This document shows positions 19,479 through 28,818 of a stretch of 64,000 nucleotides of DNA, in pieces. Location of the stretch: IMG/VR virus record IMGVR_UViG_3300028844_007948, positions 62,001-126,000 of that record; one strand, 5' to 3'. Below the pieces are notes generated by a model. That model made no database searches. It saw only the letters and a list, made by a program, of their open reading frames with translations, and was not told where the DNA came from. Source of the DNA: a virus. The stretch's first letter is position 1; the number at the start of each line of letters is the position of its first letter. The position numbers and the translations under genes are program-made.

Positions 19479-20044
19479 TTTTCTATTCTATTCTGTAATT
19501 TTTTTAAAAATTTATTGTGTATATTTATGCATCCCTGCACACTTAATGAAAGTCTTGAACTAACAACCTTCCAAGCTGTAAGCTTATTATTCTTAGATTC
19601 AAAATACCTAATTTTAAAAATTTCCGCAACCCTTTCGTCACTATCTTTTTCTATTTCTTCATGAATTTTATTGTAACGCTCTTTTTTTAACAGGAAAGGT
19701 ATTGTAGAAATAGAATCATCTTTGATGTTCTCATACTCAAGTTTTGTTTTCTTTTTTTCTGAATTGAAAAAATTAAGACAAAGCCATCTTGCCTTATTAG
19801 CTAGATAGGAAGAAAATTTAGCCTTTTTGAGATGTTCAGGATTGTACTCAAGTGCAGCGAAGTAAATATGATACTTACATTCTTCTATTAATTCTTTCTT
19901 TTTATCTGGAAAAGAATTGCAAGAAAAGTATTTATGTATTATTTTATAATAAATTTTAGAATGCATTTCGTATAGTCGGGAAAGGCTTTGATTCAAATCA
20001 ATGCTTTCTTTTATATTATTAATGTGTTGTTCTTCTTCTTTCAT
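19475..20044 (-). CDS. Phage RNA polymerase sigma factor (T4 gp55-like)
   Basis: At 189 aa this is close in size to T4 gp55. Residues ~50-100 (AALEYNPEHLKKAKFSSYLANKAR) match the sigma-70 region 2 pattern AALEYDP-KG-KFSTYLA. The C-terminal ~45 residues (AEIFKIRYF, LSLSVQGCINIHNKFLKKLQ) match a region-4 helix-turn-helix. Such factors direct host RNA polymerase core to phage late promoters. It is co-encoded with SSB, dNMP kinase and dUTPase in overlapping minus-strand genes, so it is probably made early or in mid infection. Candidate target elements are discussed in the findings. Confidence 0.8.
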   Translation of the reverse strand: MKEEEQHINNIKESIDLNQSLSRLYEMHSKIYYKIIHKYFSCNSFPDKKKELIEECKYHIYFAALEYNPEHLKKAKFSSYLANKARWLCLNFFNSEKKKTKLEYENIKDDSISTIPFLLKKERYNKIHEEIEKDSDERVAEIFKIRYFESKNNKLTAWKVVSSRLSLSVQGCINIHNKFLKKLQNRIEK

Positions 20045-20047
20045 TAC

Positions 20048-20611
20048 TCAAGGGATTGTTTGTTGTTTTAAAAATTGTTTATGTAAAAAATCAGAGACCA
20101 TTGAAGAAGCTATGCCATTAGTAAACTCTTCTTCACTGAAGTTAGGCCAATTAAAATGATAATCACACTCTTCTTTTACGATTGGGTCATTGGTCAGTTC
20201 CTCTGAATTGATTGGCCCAACTCCTTCCCTCTCTATGTGTATGCAAAAGCCTTTTGATTTTTTTATTTCAGAAATTTCATTTGGGAATCTTACATCTGTA
20301 ATAAAGAAATTTTCCTCTTCTTGATCGTTTATTTTTTTAAATACTTGATCTATCCAATATCTACCATTAGAAATTTGTCTTTTTGCCATTCCATAGGAGA
20401 CTAACATTGGCCTTATTACTTCTTTTTCTTTTAAGTCTTCAGTAAAAGAGCTTATATTAAAGTTTCTCAACAAGAAGTAATCCAACTCTTCCTTCAAGCA
20501 TCCAGCAAAAGCTATACTTTGATTTGGGCGATTATTAAAATTAATGTTTTTACAGAAATTATAAAATGAATCTTTGCCACTACGGGCAACACCAGCTAAA
20601 CCTATTATCAT
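20048..20611 (-). CDS. Deoxynucleoside monophosphate kinase-like P-loop protein
   Basis: The 187-aa product carries a Walker A at residues 7-15 (GVARSGKDS, Lys13) and sequence features of the phage dNMP kinase family (T4 gp1-like): KEELDYFLLRNFNISSFTED, RPMLVSYGMAKRQ, the Walker B-like FFITDVRFPNE, and HIEREGV. It would phosphorylate dNMPs to dNDPs for phage DNA synthesis. It overlaps dUTPase by 4 bases (ATGA), consistent with joint translation of pyrimidine-supply enzymes. Confidence 0.8.
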   Translation of the reverse strand: MIIGLAGVARSGKDSFYNFCKNINFNNRPNQSIAFAGCLKEELDYFLLRNFNISSFTEDLKEKEVIRPMLVSYGMAKRQISNGRYWIDQVFKKINDQEEENFFITDVRFPNEISEIKKSKGFCIHIEREGVGPINSEELTNDPIVKEECDYHFNWPNFSEEEFTNGIASSMVSDFLHKQFLKQQTIP

Positions 20612-21147
20612 TTTCCAGTACTCCCAAATCCGCCATCTCCCCTTTGGCTGTCAGTAAGACTATCTTTTATGAAAATTTTTGGATGTATATGTTTGCTGAA
20701 AACAAGCTGGCCTATCTTATCTCCCTTGGAATATATCATGCTTTCATCAATACCTAAAGCTAAATTCTTACCTTCGTTAACTAAATAATAATTCTCTGGT
20801 TGCGGGATGTATTTGAATCTAAGTTTGATTGTGTCTCTGAATCCAGAATCTATAACTGCGACAGAATTACATAAAGAAAGATTGTATTTAGATATGCTAG
20901 ACCTTGGGAATACATTGCAATACAGCTCGTAATCGCTGAACTCGTCTTTTCCTGGTTCAATAGCTATATTGGTCTCATATTCTAGGAAGTATATTTTTTT
21001 ATAGAGTTTTTTTATGTAAATATCTCCCATTATTCTGGGGTAATCTACCGCAATTAAATCATATCCTGCATCACCTGGGTTTTTTGGAGATATAATTTGA
21101 CCCTCTTTAAGGTTCTTTTTGGAATTAAGGGTTACATTTATTTTCAT
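20608..21147 (-). CDS. dut: dUTP diphosphatase (dUTPase)
   Basis: All five trimeric dUTPase motifs are present in order: GDAGYDL (I), PRSSISKY (II), VIDSGFRDTIKL (III, with the catalytic Asp), KGDKIGQLV (IV) and RGDGGFGSTG (V, the P-loop-like tail). It hydrolyses dUTP to dUMP and PPi, lowering uracil incorporation and supplying dUMP. At 179 aa it is slightly longer than the usual ~150, because of insertions near residues 35-55 and 115-130. It sits at the start of the minus-strand nucleotide operon, overlapping the 103-aa gene by 4 bases. Confidence 0.95.
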   Translation of the reverse strand: MKINVTLNSKKNLKEGQIISPKNPGDAGYDLIAVDYPRIMGDIYIKKLYKKIYFLEYETNIAIEPGKDEFSDYELYCNVFPRSSISKYNLSLCNSVAVIDSGFRDTIKLRFKYIPQPENYYLVNEGKNLALGIDESMIYSKGDKIGQLVFSKHIHPKIFIKDSLTDSQRGDGGFGSTGK

Positions 21148-21455
21148 TTCTCTTTTTTCATTAATTTAATTATTTTATTATATTTGTTCGATAAGTCATA
21201 CATACCAACATCAGCCAATACATCTGGTGTGTATATAAGATGAACATCATCAACCACATCCATTTTTTCAAAAATGGATGAAATATCAAGGATTGTTATT
21301 GAAGGGGCTAAATTTAAATCTTTTCCAAATTTATCATTAGCTTCTTCAACGGCTAATGCCGCAGCCTCATTAGGGTCCTTAGCCTTAACCATGCACTCCC
21401 AATTAGCACAAGTCACATAGTAGCTCTTCTTTTTAGTGTCTACATCAAAAATCAT
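21144..21455 (-). CDS. Conserved hypothetical phage protein (103 aa)
   Basis: The product begins MIFDVDTKKKSYYVTCANWE and contains the segment ECMVKAKDPNEAAALAVEEA, a pattern seen in small uncharacterised proteins of large phages. No enzymatic motif is visible. It is the first gene of the minus-strand operon, directly behind the AT-rich divergent spacer. Confidence 0.6.
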   Translation of the reverse strand: MIFDVDTKKKSYYVTCANWECMVKAKDPNEAAALAVEEANDKFGKDLNLAPSITILDISSIFEKMDVVDDVHLIYTPDVLADVGMYDLSNKYNKIIKLMKKEK

Positions 21456-21574
21456 ATTCGTATCAAGAATACCCTTTTTTCTAAAAAAAACAACCTTTTT
21501 TTATTTTATATTAAAGAAATATATTGAATAATATATAAATTCTATAATAATATAATAATTAATATATTATATAT
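21456..21574. promoter_or_regulatory. AT-rich divergent intergenic region
   Basis: This 119-bp spacer separates the minus-strand nucleotide operon from the plus-strand sugar cluster. It is almost entirely A and T, with long T and A runs and overlapping TATAAT-like stretches at about 21539-21574. It must contain the promoters of both units, but no single -10/-35 pair stands out. Confidence 0.5.
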
Positions 21575-22468
21575 ATGGAGGAAGGTAAGGTATGCTTTAT
21601 AGACGATTCTGTTTCTGGTGTAGGAGGTACAACATTGACCCTAGATGCTATAGTTGAGCCGAAAAAAGAATTCGTTCAATTTATAAGCACCGATCAATTT
21701 AGTCTCAAAGATGTTTTTTCTGGGTTTGAGGTCTTTATTTTAGGAAACCTAACTAGGTTTACCAAGAACTCTCTTGATGCATTAATTTTATTAATGGAAT
21801 CAAAACGGTTCTGCAAAATTGAATTTGATTACGGGTATTGCGAATTCAGAGGTTCTATTCCTCATAAATTAATAAAAGGCGAAGATTGTCAATGCCCATT
21901 TGGGAGCACTGGGAATAAAATATTATCTATGATTTACTCTTTGATAAAAGAAAATTGCCTCCACACTTTCTACATGTCAGAATCTCAGCTCAACATCCAT
22001 TCAGAAAAATTAGAATGGATCGACTCAGATAAGAAGTCAGTGCTTTCATCTTGCTTTACTGAAGACAATATGTTAAAGTTCCAATCATTGAAACCTAAAC
22101 CTAAAAACAATAAGTATGCAATCATAGATGGTCAAGGAGGATGGCACACACAAGCAAAAGGAATCAAGCAAAGCATAGATCACGCTAATAAAAAAGAACT
22201 GGACTTTGATTTAATAAAAACTGAAACTCACAATGAAATGCTTAACTTGCTATCGGAATACAAGGGGTTAATATCACTCCCCATAATAGAGGACACTTGT
22301 CCCAGGATAACCATAGAAGCTAGATATATGGGTTTAGATGTTATTACAAATGAAAACTCGCAACACATTACTGAAGATTGGTGGAAGTCTGACGACGAAA
22401 CAGCCTTTAACTTCACTAAAAACAGGCCAAAATATTTTTGGGAGACAATAAAATGTTTAAAATCTTAA
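21575..22468 (+). CDS. Glycosyltransferase-like protein (GT-B type, 297 aa)
   Basis: This is the first gene of the 20-kb sugar cluster. The N-terminal half reads like the acceptor domain of a GT-B enzyme (FIDDSVSGVGGTTLTLDAIV, then FEVFILGNLTRF). The C-terminal half (SLPIIEDTCPRITIEARYMG, LDVITNENSQHITEDWW) resembles the donor-binding end of GT4 proteins. A cysteine group lies in the middle (DYGYCEFRG, GEDCQCPFG). The fold call is moderate and the donor and acceptor are unknown. It overlaps the next gene by 16 bases. Confidence 0.6.
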   Translation: MEEGKVCFIDDSVSGVGGTTLTLDAIVEPKKEFVQFISTDQFSLKDVFSGFEVFILGNLTRFTKNSLDALILLMESKRFCKIEFDYGYCEFRGSIPHKLIKGEDCQCPFGSTGNKILSMIYSLIKENCLHTFYMSESQLNIHSEKLEWIDSDKKSVLSSCFTEDNMLKFQSLKPKPKNNKYAIIDGQGGWHTQAKGIKQSIDHANKKELDFDLIKTETHNEMLNLLSEYKGLISLPIIEDTCPRITIEARYMGLDVITNENSQHITEDWWKSDDETAFNFTKNRPKYFWETIKCLKS

Positions 22469-23184
22469 TACCTTGCCATGGCGACAAAACACAAAATTTA
22501 GATTCTTTAGTAAAAAGCATCGATTTTCAGAATTATGATTGCAAGGTTGAATGTTATTTTTTAGAAGATCAAATAGCTCCTAATTTCAGAGAATCGTTGA
22601 TTGATTTATGCAGTAACTCATCTGATAAATTTTTAATAAAAAATGAATCAAAGGAAAGACTTTATGGTATTTATAACATCTATAGATTTTTAACTCCACT
22701 AGATTCAGAGAAAGAAAAGGATACTATTTTCGGCATAATAGATTGCGATGACCAGCTTTGGGGGAAAGATTGTTTTACTAACATTAAGTCTGAATATGAT
22801 TCTGGCCATAGCTGTGTTTGGACAGCTAATGAACTTAAAGGTATAGGTATTAATTTTTCAGGGCCTTTAGTTCAAAATTGTGATGTATATTCTCACCCTT
22901 GGGTTTCCAGCCATTTTAAAACTTTTAAACTTTCAGATTTTAAATCAGTTCCTTTTCAAAATTTTCAAGATGAAAACAAAGATTGGTTTGAAGCATGTTA
23001 TGATCAAGTTTTAATGCTCCCAATCCTTCATAATATTTTTAAAAGAGGTGGTTCTGTTAAATATATAAACAAAGTTCATTATATTTACAATGGCACAATT
23101 AATCCAGACCCAGAAACTCGTTATAGAAAATCTCAACTTGAAACAGAAAATTTCATAAGATCAAGGGGGTATGTAAATGAATGA
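22453..23184 (+). CDS. GT-A type glycosyltransferase-like protein (243 aa)
   Basis: I chose the ATG at 22453 (GGAGA seven bases upstream) over an in-frame TTG at 22438. The N-terminus FKILIPCHGDKTQNLDSLVK resembles family 2 transferases, and IIDCDDQLWG near residue 93 is a DxD-like metal/nucleotide-sugar site. It ends 8 bases inside the following gene. The specific sugar is unknown. Confidence 0.65.
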   Translation: MFKILIPCHGDKTQNLDSLVKSIDFQNYDCKVECYFLEDQIAPNFRESLIDLCSNSSDKFLIKNESKERLYGIYNIYRFLTPLDSEKEKDTIFGIIDCDDQLWGKDCFTNIKSEYDSGHSCVWTANELKGIGINFSGPLVQNCDVYSHPWVSSHFKTFKLSDFKSVPFQNFQDENKDWFEACYDQVLMLPILHNIFKRGGSVKYINKVHYIYNGTINPDPETRYRKSQLETENFIRSRGYVNE

Positions 23185-24085
23185 TTTCTTTATAAATAAT
23201 TTCTCCAATATTGACGGTCCTTCGATATTCTCGAAAAGACTAAAAGAGGAACTCGAAAAACAAAATTATAAATTCTCTTCGACCTCTAAAAATAGAATTG
23301 CCGTGACTACAGGTTCTTACGAAAATGATAGCTTTAATATGTTAAGGCTTGACGGGCTTTATTTAGATTCTGGAAATACACTGGGCGACAGTAACATGCT
23401 AAACAAACCTATATTTGAATGTTACGAGAGGTTTGATCATATTATTTTTCAATCTGAATATGCTAAAAAAAGTTACGAAACATTTACAGGAACAAAAAAA
23501 TCTAACACTGTTATATATAATGGAGTCTCTTCAGATTTTTTTAAAAAAGTAGACCCAATAAGCAAGCCAGATGGTTTTGAAAAAGTCGTCATTGCTTCTT
23601 CAAAATGGCGTAGGCATAAAAGATTAGAGGAGTGCATAGAAGCATTTAAAAACAAAAAATTAAAAGATGTAGCTTTGGTTGTATTGGGTGGTTATGAAAA
23701 TGTAGACATGCCAAATGTTTTTACTTTACCAATGATACGCCCAACAGAACTGCCTAAGTATTATCAAATGGCAGATGCAATGATTCATTTATCATGGTTA
23801 GATTGGTGTCCTAATACAGTCGTTGAAGGGTTAGCTTCAGGATTACCTGTTATTTGTAGTCATAATGGGGGAACTAGCGAATTAGTTAAGGGCGATGGTA
23901 TTGTTATACAAATAGAAGATACTTATGAGCATGGAGCAATGGTTGACTTATATAACCCTCCTAAAGTATGCACAGAAACTATAGTTAGTGCTATTCTAAA
24001 ATCTTTAGAGATAGGAGAGATTGAGCCAAGACTAGATCTAAATATAAGGAATACGGCGCAAAACTATTCAGCTCTCTTTAAATAA
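23177..24085 (+). CDS. Glycosyltransferase family 4-like (302 aa)
   Basis: This is a group 1 glycosyltransferase. The middle contains SSKWRRHKRLEECIEAFKN and VALVVLGGYENV, the start of the donor domain. The C-terminal motif TVVEGLASGLPVICSHNGGT is the classic E-x7-E region (Glu of VVEGLASGLP) that binds the nucleotide sugar. The N-terminal acceptor domain is short. It is translationally linked to both neighbours by overlaps of 8 and 1 bases. Confidence 0.85.
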   Translation: MNDFFINNFSNIDGPSIFSKRLKEELEKQNYKFSSTSKNRIAVTTGSYENDSFNMLRLDGLYLDSGNTLGDSNMLNKPIFECYERFDHIIFQSEYAKKSYETFTGTKKSNTVIYNGVSSDFFKKVDPISKPDGFEKVVIASSKWRRHKRLEECIEAFKNKKLKDVALVVLGGYENVDMPNVFTLPMIRPTELPKYYQMADAMIHLSWLDWCPNTVVEGLASGLPVICSHNGGTSELVKGDGIVIQIEDTYEHGAMVDLYNPPKVCTETIVSAILKSLEIGEIEPRLDLNIRNTAQNYSALFK

Positions 24086-24888
24086 TGGGTATGGGTGGAC
24101 ATTTAATGTGGACTGCGGTAGCAAGAAACATAAGAAAACACAAGGGTCAAACATGCTTAGCATTAGAAAATTATAACTTTTGTATGAGTGACATACTTAA
24201 AAACAATCCTAATTTTTCTTTTAATGGAGATTTTCATTTAGACTTTTCTTTACCCGAAACTAATTACATAAAAAAAGACGGAGAAAGAATTGAGTTCTCA
24301 TGTCCAGGCAAACATGCCATTGAGTATGCTTTAGATTTTTATGGGATAAAAAATGACATAGATTTAAAATGCGAAATATATTTAACGGAAGAAGAAAAGT
24401 TCAATTCAAATTTAATTAAAAACTTATTACCTAAAAAATATGCATGCATTGAGCCGCATTCTAAAACAAGCTGGATGCAATCAAGAATGTATTCTTTTCA
24501 AAAATATCAAAATGTAGTAAATTCTTTAAAAGATAAAATTAATTTTGTGCAGATTGGATCTCCAGAATCAAAAAAATTAGACAACGTTATCTATACTAAT
24601 GGAGATCTTACTTTCAGAGAAACTCATAAAATTTTAGAAGGAGCGTCATTTTTACTATCAACAGAAGGCGGTTTAGTTCATTTAGCGAACAGTGCCAATG
24701 CAAAATCTTTTGTCATTTACACTAGCTATCAATTTCCCGAAATGACAATGTACCCAGAAAATCGCTGTATAGATATATCTTTGTATAGGGATGAAATATT
24801 AGGCTATAAGAGCCACAGGCTTTATTTAGATGAGGTAGAAAAACACGACGAGTCAATTATAATAGATTTAATTAAAGAAGAAATATGA
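24085..24888 (+). CDS. Glycosyltransferase family 9 (heptosyltransferase-like)
   Basis: The N-terminus MGMGGHLMWTAVARNIRKHK matches the glycine-rich start of heptosyltransferase-type GT-B proteins. The C-terminal half has ACIEPHSKTSWMQSR and FLLSTEGGLVHLANSANAKS, equivalent to the -EGGxxHxA- donor loop of GT9. At 267 aa it is shorter than LPS heptosyltransferases (~320-350), with a reduced N-terminal domain. The substrate is not necessarily heptose. Confidence 0.75.
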   Translation: MGMGGHLMWTAVARNIRKHKGQTCLALENYNFCMSDILKNNPNFSFNGDFHLDFSLPETNYIKKDGERIEFSCPGKHAIEYALDFYGIKNDIDLKCEIYLTEEEKFNSNLIKNLLPKKYACIEPHSKTSWMQSRMYSFQKYQNVVNSLKDKINFVQIGSPESKKLDNVIYTNGDLTFRETHKILEGASFLLSTEGGLVHLANSANAKSFVIYTSYQFPEMTMYPENRCIDISLYRDEILGYKSHRLYLDEVEKHDESIIIDLIKEEI

Positions 24889-25814
24889 AAAATGTAGAAG
24901 TAACAATAGGCATAACATCATTCAATAGATTTTATTATTTATCTTCTTTATTAGATAGTCTTGCTGTTTGTATGCCTAAAGATATTTTATGCAAAATTAT
25001 TGTTGCTGATAATTCCTCTATAGAGTCTGATTTAGTAAAGCTTAAACAAGACTACTCTGATTATCAAAAAAAAATTCACCCACACAAAATAGAATTTGTA
25101 ACCTGTTCACCTAATCATTGGTTAGAAGCTGAATATGTTGCAAGAAATGCTATCTTAGATAATGCAGAGGGTAAATATTTATTATTTCTCCAAGATGATA
25201 TTCAGTGTGTTGTTAAAGGCTTTTTTATTAATGATTTAAAAACCATAATAGATAATTATGATTGCAGTCAAATACTACTTGATGGAGTTAGAAGGCAAAC
25301 GGTTTTAAGAAAACTAGTTCGGCCAATTAGACATTTTGGAGAAAGTGTTGATATATGGCAAACTGGACATAAACACTTTCCCACCATGGGTTTTGCTTCT
25401 TTAGATCTATATAAAGAAGTTGGACATTTCATGATTAATGCTTCTGCGGGATGGGGTCAAGGGGAAAACGATTATAGTAATAGGGTGAATTCAAAATTCC
25501 CAGAAAAATCAATCTTCTTCCTGCAGGTTCCACCTTTTGTTGGTATATGGAATGACCCCAGGGGACACTATTCCTTCATAAGAGATGGTAAAAGAAAAGG
25601 TCATTATATAAAAGCTGCTTCATCTGATAATTTTTATTATGAAATATTATCAGAGCCAAAAATAAAAGAGTTAAACTCAATGCAGATCCCATGTTCATTT
25701 AGAGAAATAGCTCACCCAATTGGTTGGGATTATGCAAAAGAGTCAGACGGAGAACAAACAAAATATCCTCAGCAAAGTATCATAGAAGAAGGACCAAGTG
25801 AAGATATACTTTGA
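24885..25814 (+). CDS. Glycosyltransferase family 2-like (309 aa)
   Basis: The N-terminal GT-A domain is clear: VTIGITSFNRFYYLSSLLDS, KIIVADNSS and a DxD-type motif in KYLLFLQDDIQ. The segment AEYVARNAILDNAEG precedes the DxD, as usual in GT2 enzymes. The C-terminal part (TMGFASLDLYKEVGH, GWGQGENDYSNR) is an acceptor-type region similar to that of GT2/GT7 proteins. It overlaps its neighbours by 4 and 17 bases. Confidence 0.8.
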   Translation: MKNVEVTIGITSFNRFYYLSSLLDSLAVCMPKDILCKIIVADNSSIESDLVKLKQDYSDYQKKIHPHKIEFVTCSPNHWLEAEYVARNAILDNAEGKYLLFLQDDIQCVVKGFFINDLKTIIDNYDCSQILLDGVRRQTVLRKLVRPIRHFGESVDIWQTGHKHFPTMGFASLDLYKEVGHFMINASAGWGQGENDYSNRVNSKFPEKSIFFLQVPPFVGIWNDPRGHYSFIRDGKRKGHYIKAASSDNFYYEILSEPKIKELNSMQIPCSFREIAHPIGWDYAKESDGEQTKYPQQSIIEEGPSEDIL

Positions 25815-26709
25815 ATATAAATTCGAGAATGGCCCCTGGGGAGGAGGTAATCAATTCTTAAAAGCTTTATACAACGAGCTCAATAATGATTCTCTCATCA
25901 CGGAATCTCCTGAGGATGCGGATGTTATTATTTTTAATGCCCACCAAAATATTCAAGAAGTTTTTCTTTTAAAACAAAGGTTTCCTAAAAAACTTTTTGT
26001 TCATAGAATGGATGGGTTATATAAATTATACAACAACGAGAACGACGAAAGGCAAGATTTAAGTATAGCAATCAATGAAAGTGTTGCAGACCTCACCGTC
26101 TTTCAAACCCAATGGGCTTTAAACGAATATATTAAAGAGGGGTTTAACCTCAATAGATCGCACTCGGTTATAGTTAATGCTCCTAATTCTGATATATTTA
26201 AACGTCCTGCGTCTAAATTTTATTACAAAAAAACAAGACTTGTTTGCACCTCTTGGTCTATAAATAAAAACAAAGGGTTTGATTATTATAAATATTTAGA
26301 TGATAATTTAGATTTTTCAAAATACATTTTTACATATATAGGAAACGATCCAGGTATAGAATTTAAAAACATAAGAAAAGTTGGACCTTTTGATTCTCAT
26401 AGACTATCGAAAGAATTAGTAAACCATGATATTTTCATTACAGCGAGCAAGCACGAATGTTGTTCTAACTCTTTATTAGAAGCAATGTCATGCGGTCTCC
26501 CAGCTATTGGATTAAATAGCGGCGGAACTCCAGAATTAATTAATAAAGGAGGGGAGCTTTTTGATAATCAAGAAGATTTAAAAGATAAAATAGATTTGGT
26601 ATCTAAAAACCTAGGCTCTTATTCTGATTCGGTAAAAGTAAAAACTATAAAAGAAATAAAAAACGAATACTTAAATTCTATAAATAATAATAAAGATGAT
26701 AGATTTTAA
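25798..26709 (+). CDS. Glycosyltransferase family 4-like (303 aa)
   Basis: The start is GTG at 25798, overlapping the preceding gene. The N-terminus has the acceptor-domain signature WGGGNQFLKALYNEL and FVHRMDGLYKLY. The C-terminus has HECCSNSLLEAMSCGLPAIG followed by LNSGGTPELI, the donor-binding E-x7-E region. The protein appears soluble, with no membrane helix. Confidence 0.85.
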   Translation: MKIYFEYKFENGPWGGGNQFLKALYNELNNDSLITESPEDADVIIFNAHQNIQEVFLLKQRFPKKLFVHRMDGLYKLYNNENDERQDLSIAINESVADLTVFQTQWALNEYIKEGFNLNRSHSVIVNAPNSDIFKRPASKFYYKKTRLVCTSWSINKNKGFDYYKYLDDNLDFSKYIFTYIGNDPGIEFKNIRKVGPFDSHRLSKELVNHDIFITASKHECCSNSLLEAMSCGLPAIGLNSGGTPELINKGGELFDNQEDLKDKIDLVSKNLGSYSDSVKVKTIKEIKNEYLNSINNNKDDRF

Positions 26710-27358
26710 TTTTAAATTTAACGATTCTGAGTCTGAGTTTTATTGGAATTCAATATCGAAGGGGCAATGGGAGCCAGAGACTTTCAAAATTTTAGATCAA
26801 TATAAAGACTCTAATTTAGTATATATAGATATAGGGTCCTGGATAGGCCCCACAGTTCTTTATGCATCTCAAAAATATAAAAAAGTAATATCCCTTGAGG
26901 TTGATCCCGATCCAGTTAAAAAGTTAAAAAATAATATATCAATTAATGATATTTCAAATATTGATTTTGTTGAAAAAGCTCTCTATGATAAAACAGGTCA
27001 GGTTAACTTTTTTTCTAGATCAAGTTCCATGTCTACATTTTCAACAAAGAACCCTAAAGGGCAAAAAGAAACTGTTATAAATGTTGATACTATAACATTT
27101 GAAGATTTGTTAGATGAATGTAAAATACAGGCTAAAGATATAGCTTTAATAAAAATGGATATAGAGGGTGGAGAAATTAAAGCGATTCCTTCAATGGAAA
27201 AATTTTTAACCAAAAACCCTATACCTCTTTATATCAGCCTTCATCCTATGTTTTTAGATTATGAAGAAATTGATTATTTGCAAAATATACTCCGCTCAAT
27301 TTATAATAATATCGAAGTTGTAAGAGGTAAACATCCAGAATTTATTTGCCATAGCTAA
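26696..27358 (+). CDS. FkbM-family methyltransferase (220 aa)
   Basis: The SAM-binding motif VYIDIGSWIGPTVLYASQ (residues ~43-60) and the acidic-loop segment VISLEVDPDPVKKLKNNI are those of FkbM methyltransferases. The later motif ALIKMDIEGGEIKAIP (residues ~149-164) is the family hallmark (K-DIEGxE). These enzymes O-methylate sugars or related groups, so a role in capping or modifying the glycan made by the surrounding transferases is likely. Confidence 0.85.
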   Translation: MIDFNFKFNDSESEFYWNSISKGQWEPETFKILDQYKDSNLVYIDIGSWIGPTVLYASQKYKKVISLEVDPDPVKKLKNNISINDISNIDFVEKALYDKTGQVNFFSRSSSMSTFSTKNPKGQKETVINVDTITFEDLLDECKIQAKDIALIKMDIEGGEIKAIPSMEKFLTKNPIPLYISLHPMFLDYEEIDYLQNILRSIYNNIEVVRGKHPEFICHS

Positions 27359-27359
27359 T

Positions 27360-28106
27360 ATGAATAAACTCTGTATAATTTGCCCAGCTATTCTTGATAT
27401 AGAATGTTATCAAAAACATTTCGATACTCTTGATAATATTTTCTTCAATAGAAATACTTTTTTTGAATATATTATTCATTTGGACGACCACCTCAGAGAA
27501 TCTTCTTCTATTTGTACAAAAGATGATTATATTAACCTCGTAAAGAAGATAAACGAAAAATACACTAATGTTAATGCTAGCATTTTTATATCAAATCCAA
27601 GGTTAGGTCTTCCCAGAAGTATGCAATTTCTTTTTAAAAAGTTTCTTGATACTGACAGTCAATACTGTGTAGTCATAGAGGACGATTCTGAAATAATTAA
27701 CAAAATTTATACAGACAGTTTTCTAAAACTACTAAGCTCTAAAGAATATATTTATAGACTATCCTTTGGTGCTGGTCATAGGTCGAGCGAAAATCCATTT
27801 TTAGTCAATCAATATTTTTCTACTGAAGGTCACAATATTTTTGAAAACAAAAAAAATTTTTGCTCTCAAAATGGAACCTTCTTCTCTAGGTCATTGGTCT
27901 CATCTATCTTAAACAACTATAGAGATGACATAGAACCTGAAAATTTCATATCAAGTTGCGAAAGTTTTAAAGACAAAAAAATTAGGACTATATTTTCAGA
28001 CCTGAATGCGGATTTTAATAAGTCCTCTAAATGGAGGTTACCTAAAGAATGTCATATCCTATATGATTCTATTAGATTCCTTAGGAGAGTGGGTTGGAGT
28101 GAATAA
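27360..28106 (+). CDS. GT-A glycosyltransferase-like protein (248 aa)
   Basis: The N-terminus MNKLCIICPAILDIECYQKH and the acidic motif YCVVIEDDSEII (residues ~101-112) indicate a GT-A-type fold with an ExDD/DxD metal site. The segment NPRLGLPRSMQFLFKKF before it matches the usual helix contacting the nucleotide. It is more diverged than the other GT2 members. It begins one base after the previous stop and overlaps the next start. Confidence 0.6.
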   Translation: MNKLCIICPAILDIECYQKHFDTLDNIFFNRNTFFEYIIHLDDHLRESSSICTKDDYINLVKKINEKYTNVNASIFISNPRLGLPRSMQFLFKKFLDTDSQYCVVIEDDSEIINKIYTDSFLKLLSSKEYIYRLSFGAGHRSSENPFLVNQYFSTEGHNIFENKKNFCSQNGTFFSRSLVSSILNNYRDDIEPENFISSCESFKDKKIRTIFSDLNADFNKSSKWRLPKECHILYDSIRFLRRVGWSE

Positions 28107-28818
28107 TTTAAACATAAGTATAGATGATGTAAGCCCGCATCCCCAGTCTTCAACAAAAGTCCTTGAAAGATGTTTTGAGTTAATAGAGATTTTTAACGAT
28201 ATTAAATTCACCCTTTTTATTCCGACTGCTTACTGGAGAACAGTAAAGCCTGATATATCAACAGACACCCCTTTAGTTTTATCTGATTACCCAGAATTCT
28301 GTTCTGAGGTAAGATCTCTTCCGAGTAAAAATTTTGAAATAGGATATCATGGACACTATCACGGTATTCCTGGCTATAATGACAACGATGAATTCAAAAA
28401 CCTCAGCTATCAAGAAGCATTAGACAAAGTAAGACTAATGAAATTAACTGTCAAGAATGCTGGTTTAGAAAATACTTTTAGCCCCATTTTTAGACCTCCT
28501 GCTTGGAAAATGAGCCCAGATTCTTTTAGAGCTTTCCACTCAGAAGGCATTAGCAATTTCGCTATTTTTCCTTTGAGCTTTTGTGATATTGGTTACACCC
28601 AGGCGAAAACATATAAGAATGAAGATGAAAATAAAAAATATAAAAAATCTTACGCCACTTGCTTTCCGCCTTTTGTTCCCCTTGCTTTAAAAAGTCAAAC
28701 CAATATAGTATATCATGCCTGCGAATGGGATAAGAATTATTTAAGCAAAGGTCTTACTGATGAACTTAGACGATTTATATCATCAAATAATAACACAATA
28801 AAATTTAATTTTTTATGA
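28099..28818 (+). CDS. Polysaccharide deacetylase-like protein (NodB/DUF2334-type)
   Basis: I chose GTG at 28099, which has an AGGAG at ~28083 and only a short overlap with the previous gene; the frame continues open upstream to 28006. The 239-aa product shows the metal-dependent deacetylase layout: LNISIDDVSPHP (catalytic/metal Asp pair), GYHGHYHGIPGY (metal His residues) and PIFRPPAWKMSP (RPP motif). Such enzymes remove N- or O-acetyl groups from sugars, so it probably edits the glycan or an amino-sugar precursor. It overlaps the epimerase gene by 4 bases. Confidence 0.75.
   Translation: MNNLNISIDDVSPHPQSSTKVLERCFELIEIFNDIKFTLFIPTAYWRTVKPDISTDTPLVLSDYPEFCSEVRSLPSKNFEIGYHGHYHGIPGYNDNDEFKNLSYQEALDKVRLMKLTVKNAGLENTFSPIFRPPAWKMSPDSFRAFHSEGISNFAIFPLSFCDIGYTQAKTYKNEDENKKYKKSYATCFPPFVPLALKSQTNIVYHACEWDKNYLSKGLTDELRRFISSNNNTIKFNFL

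Noticed and set aside
28006-28098. Upstream start of the deacetylase-like gene at 28006
   Set aside because: It would overlap the previous gene by about 100 bases, and the extra residues do not resemble the family; the GTG at 28099 has an AGGAG in front.
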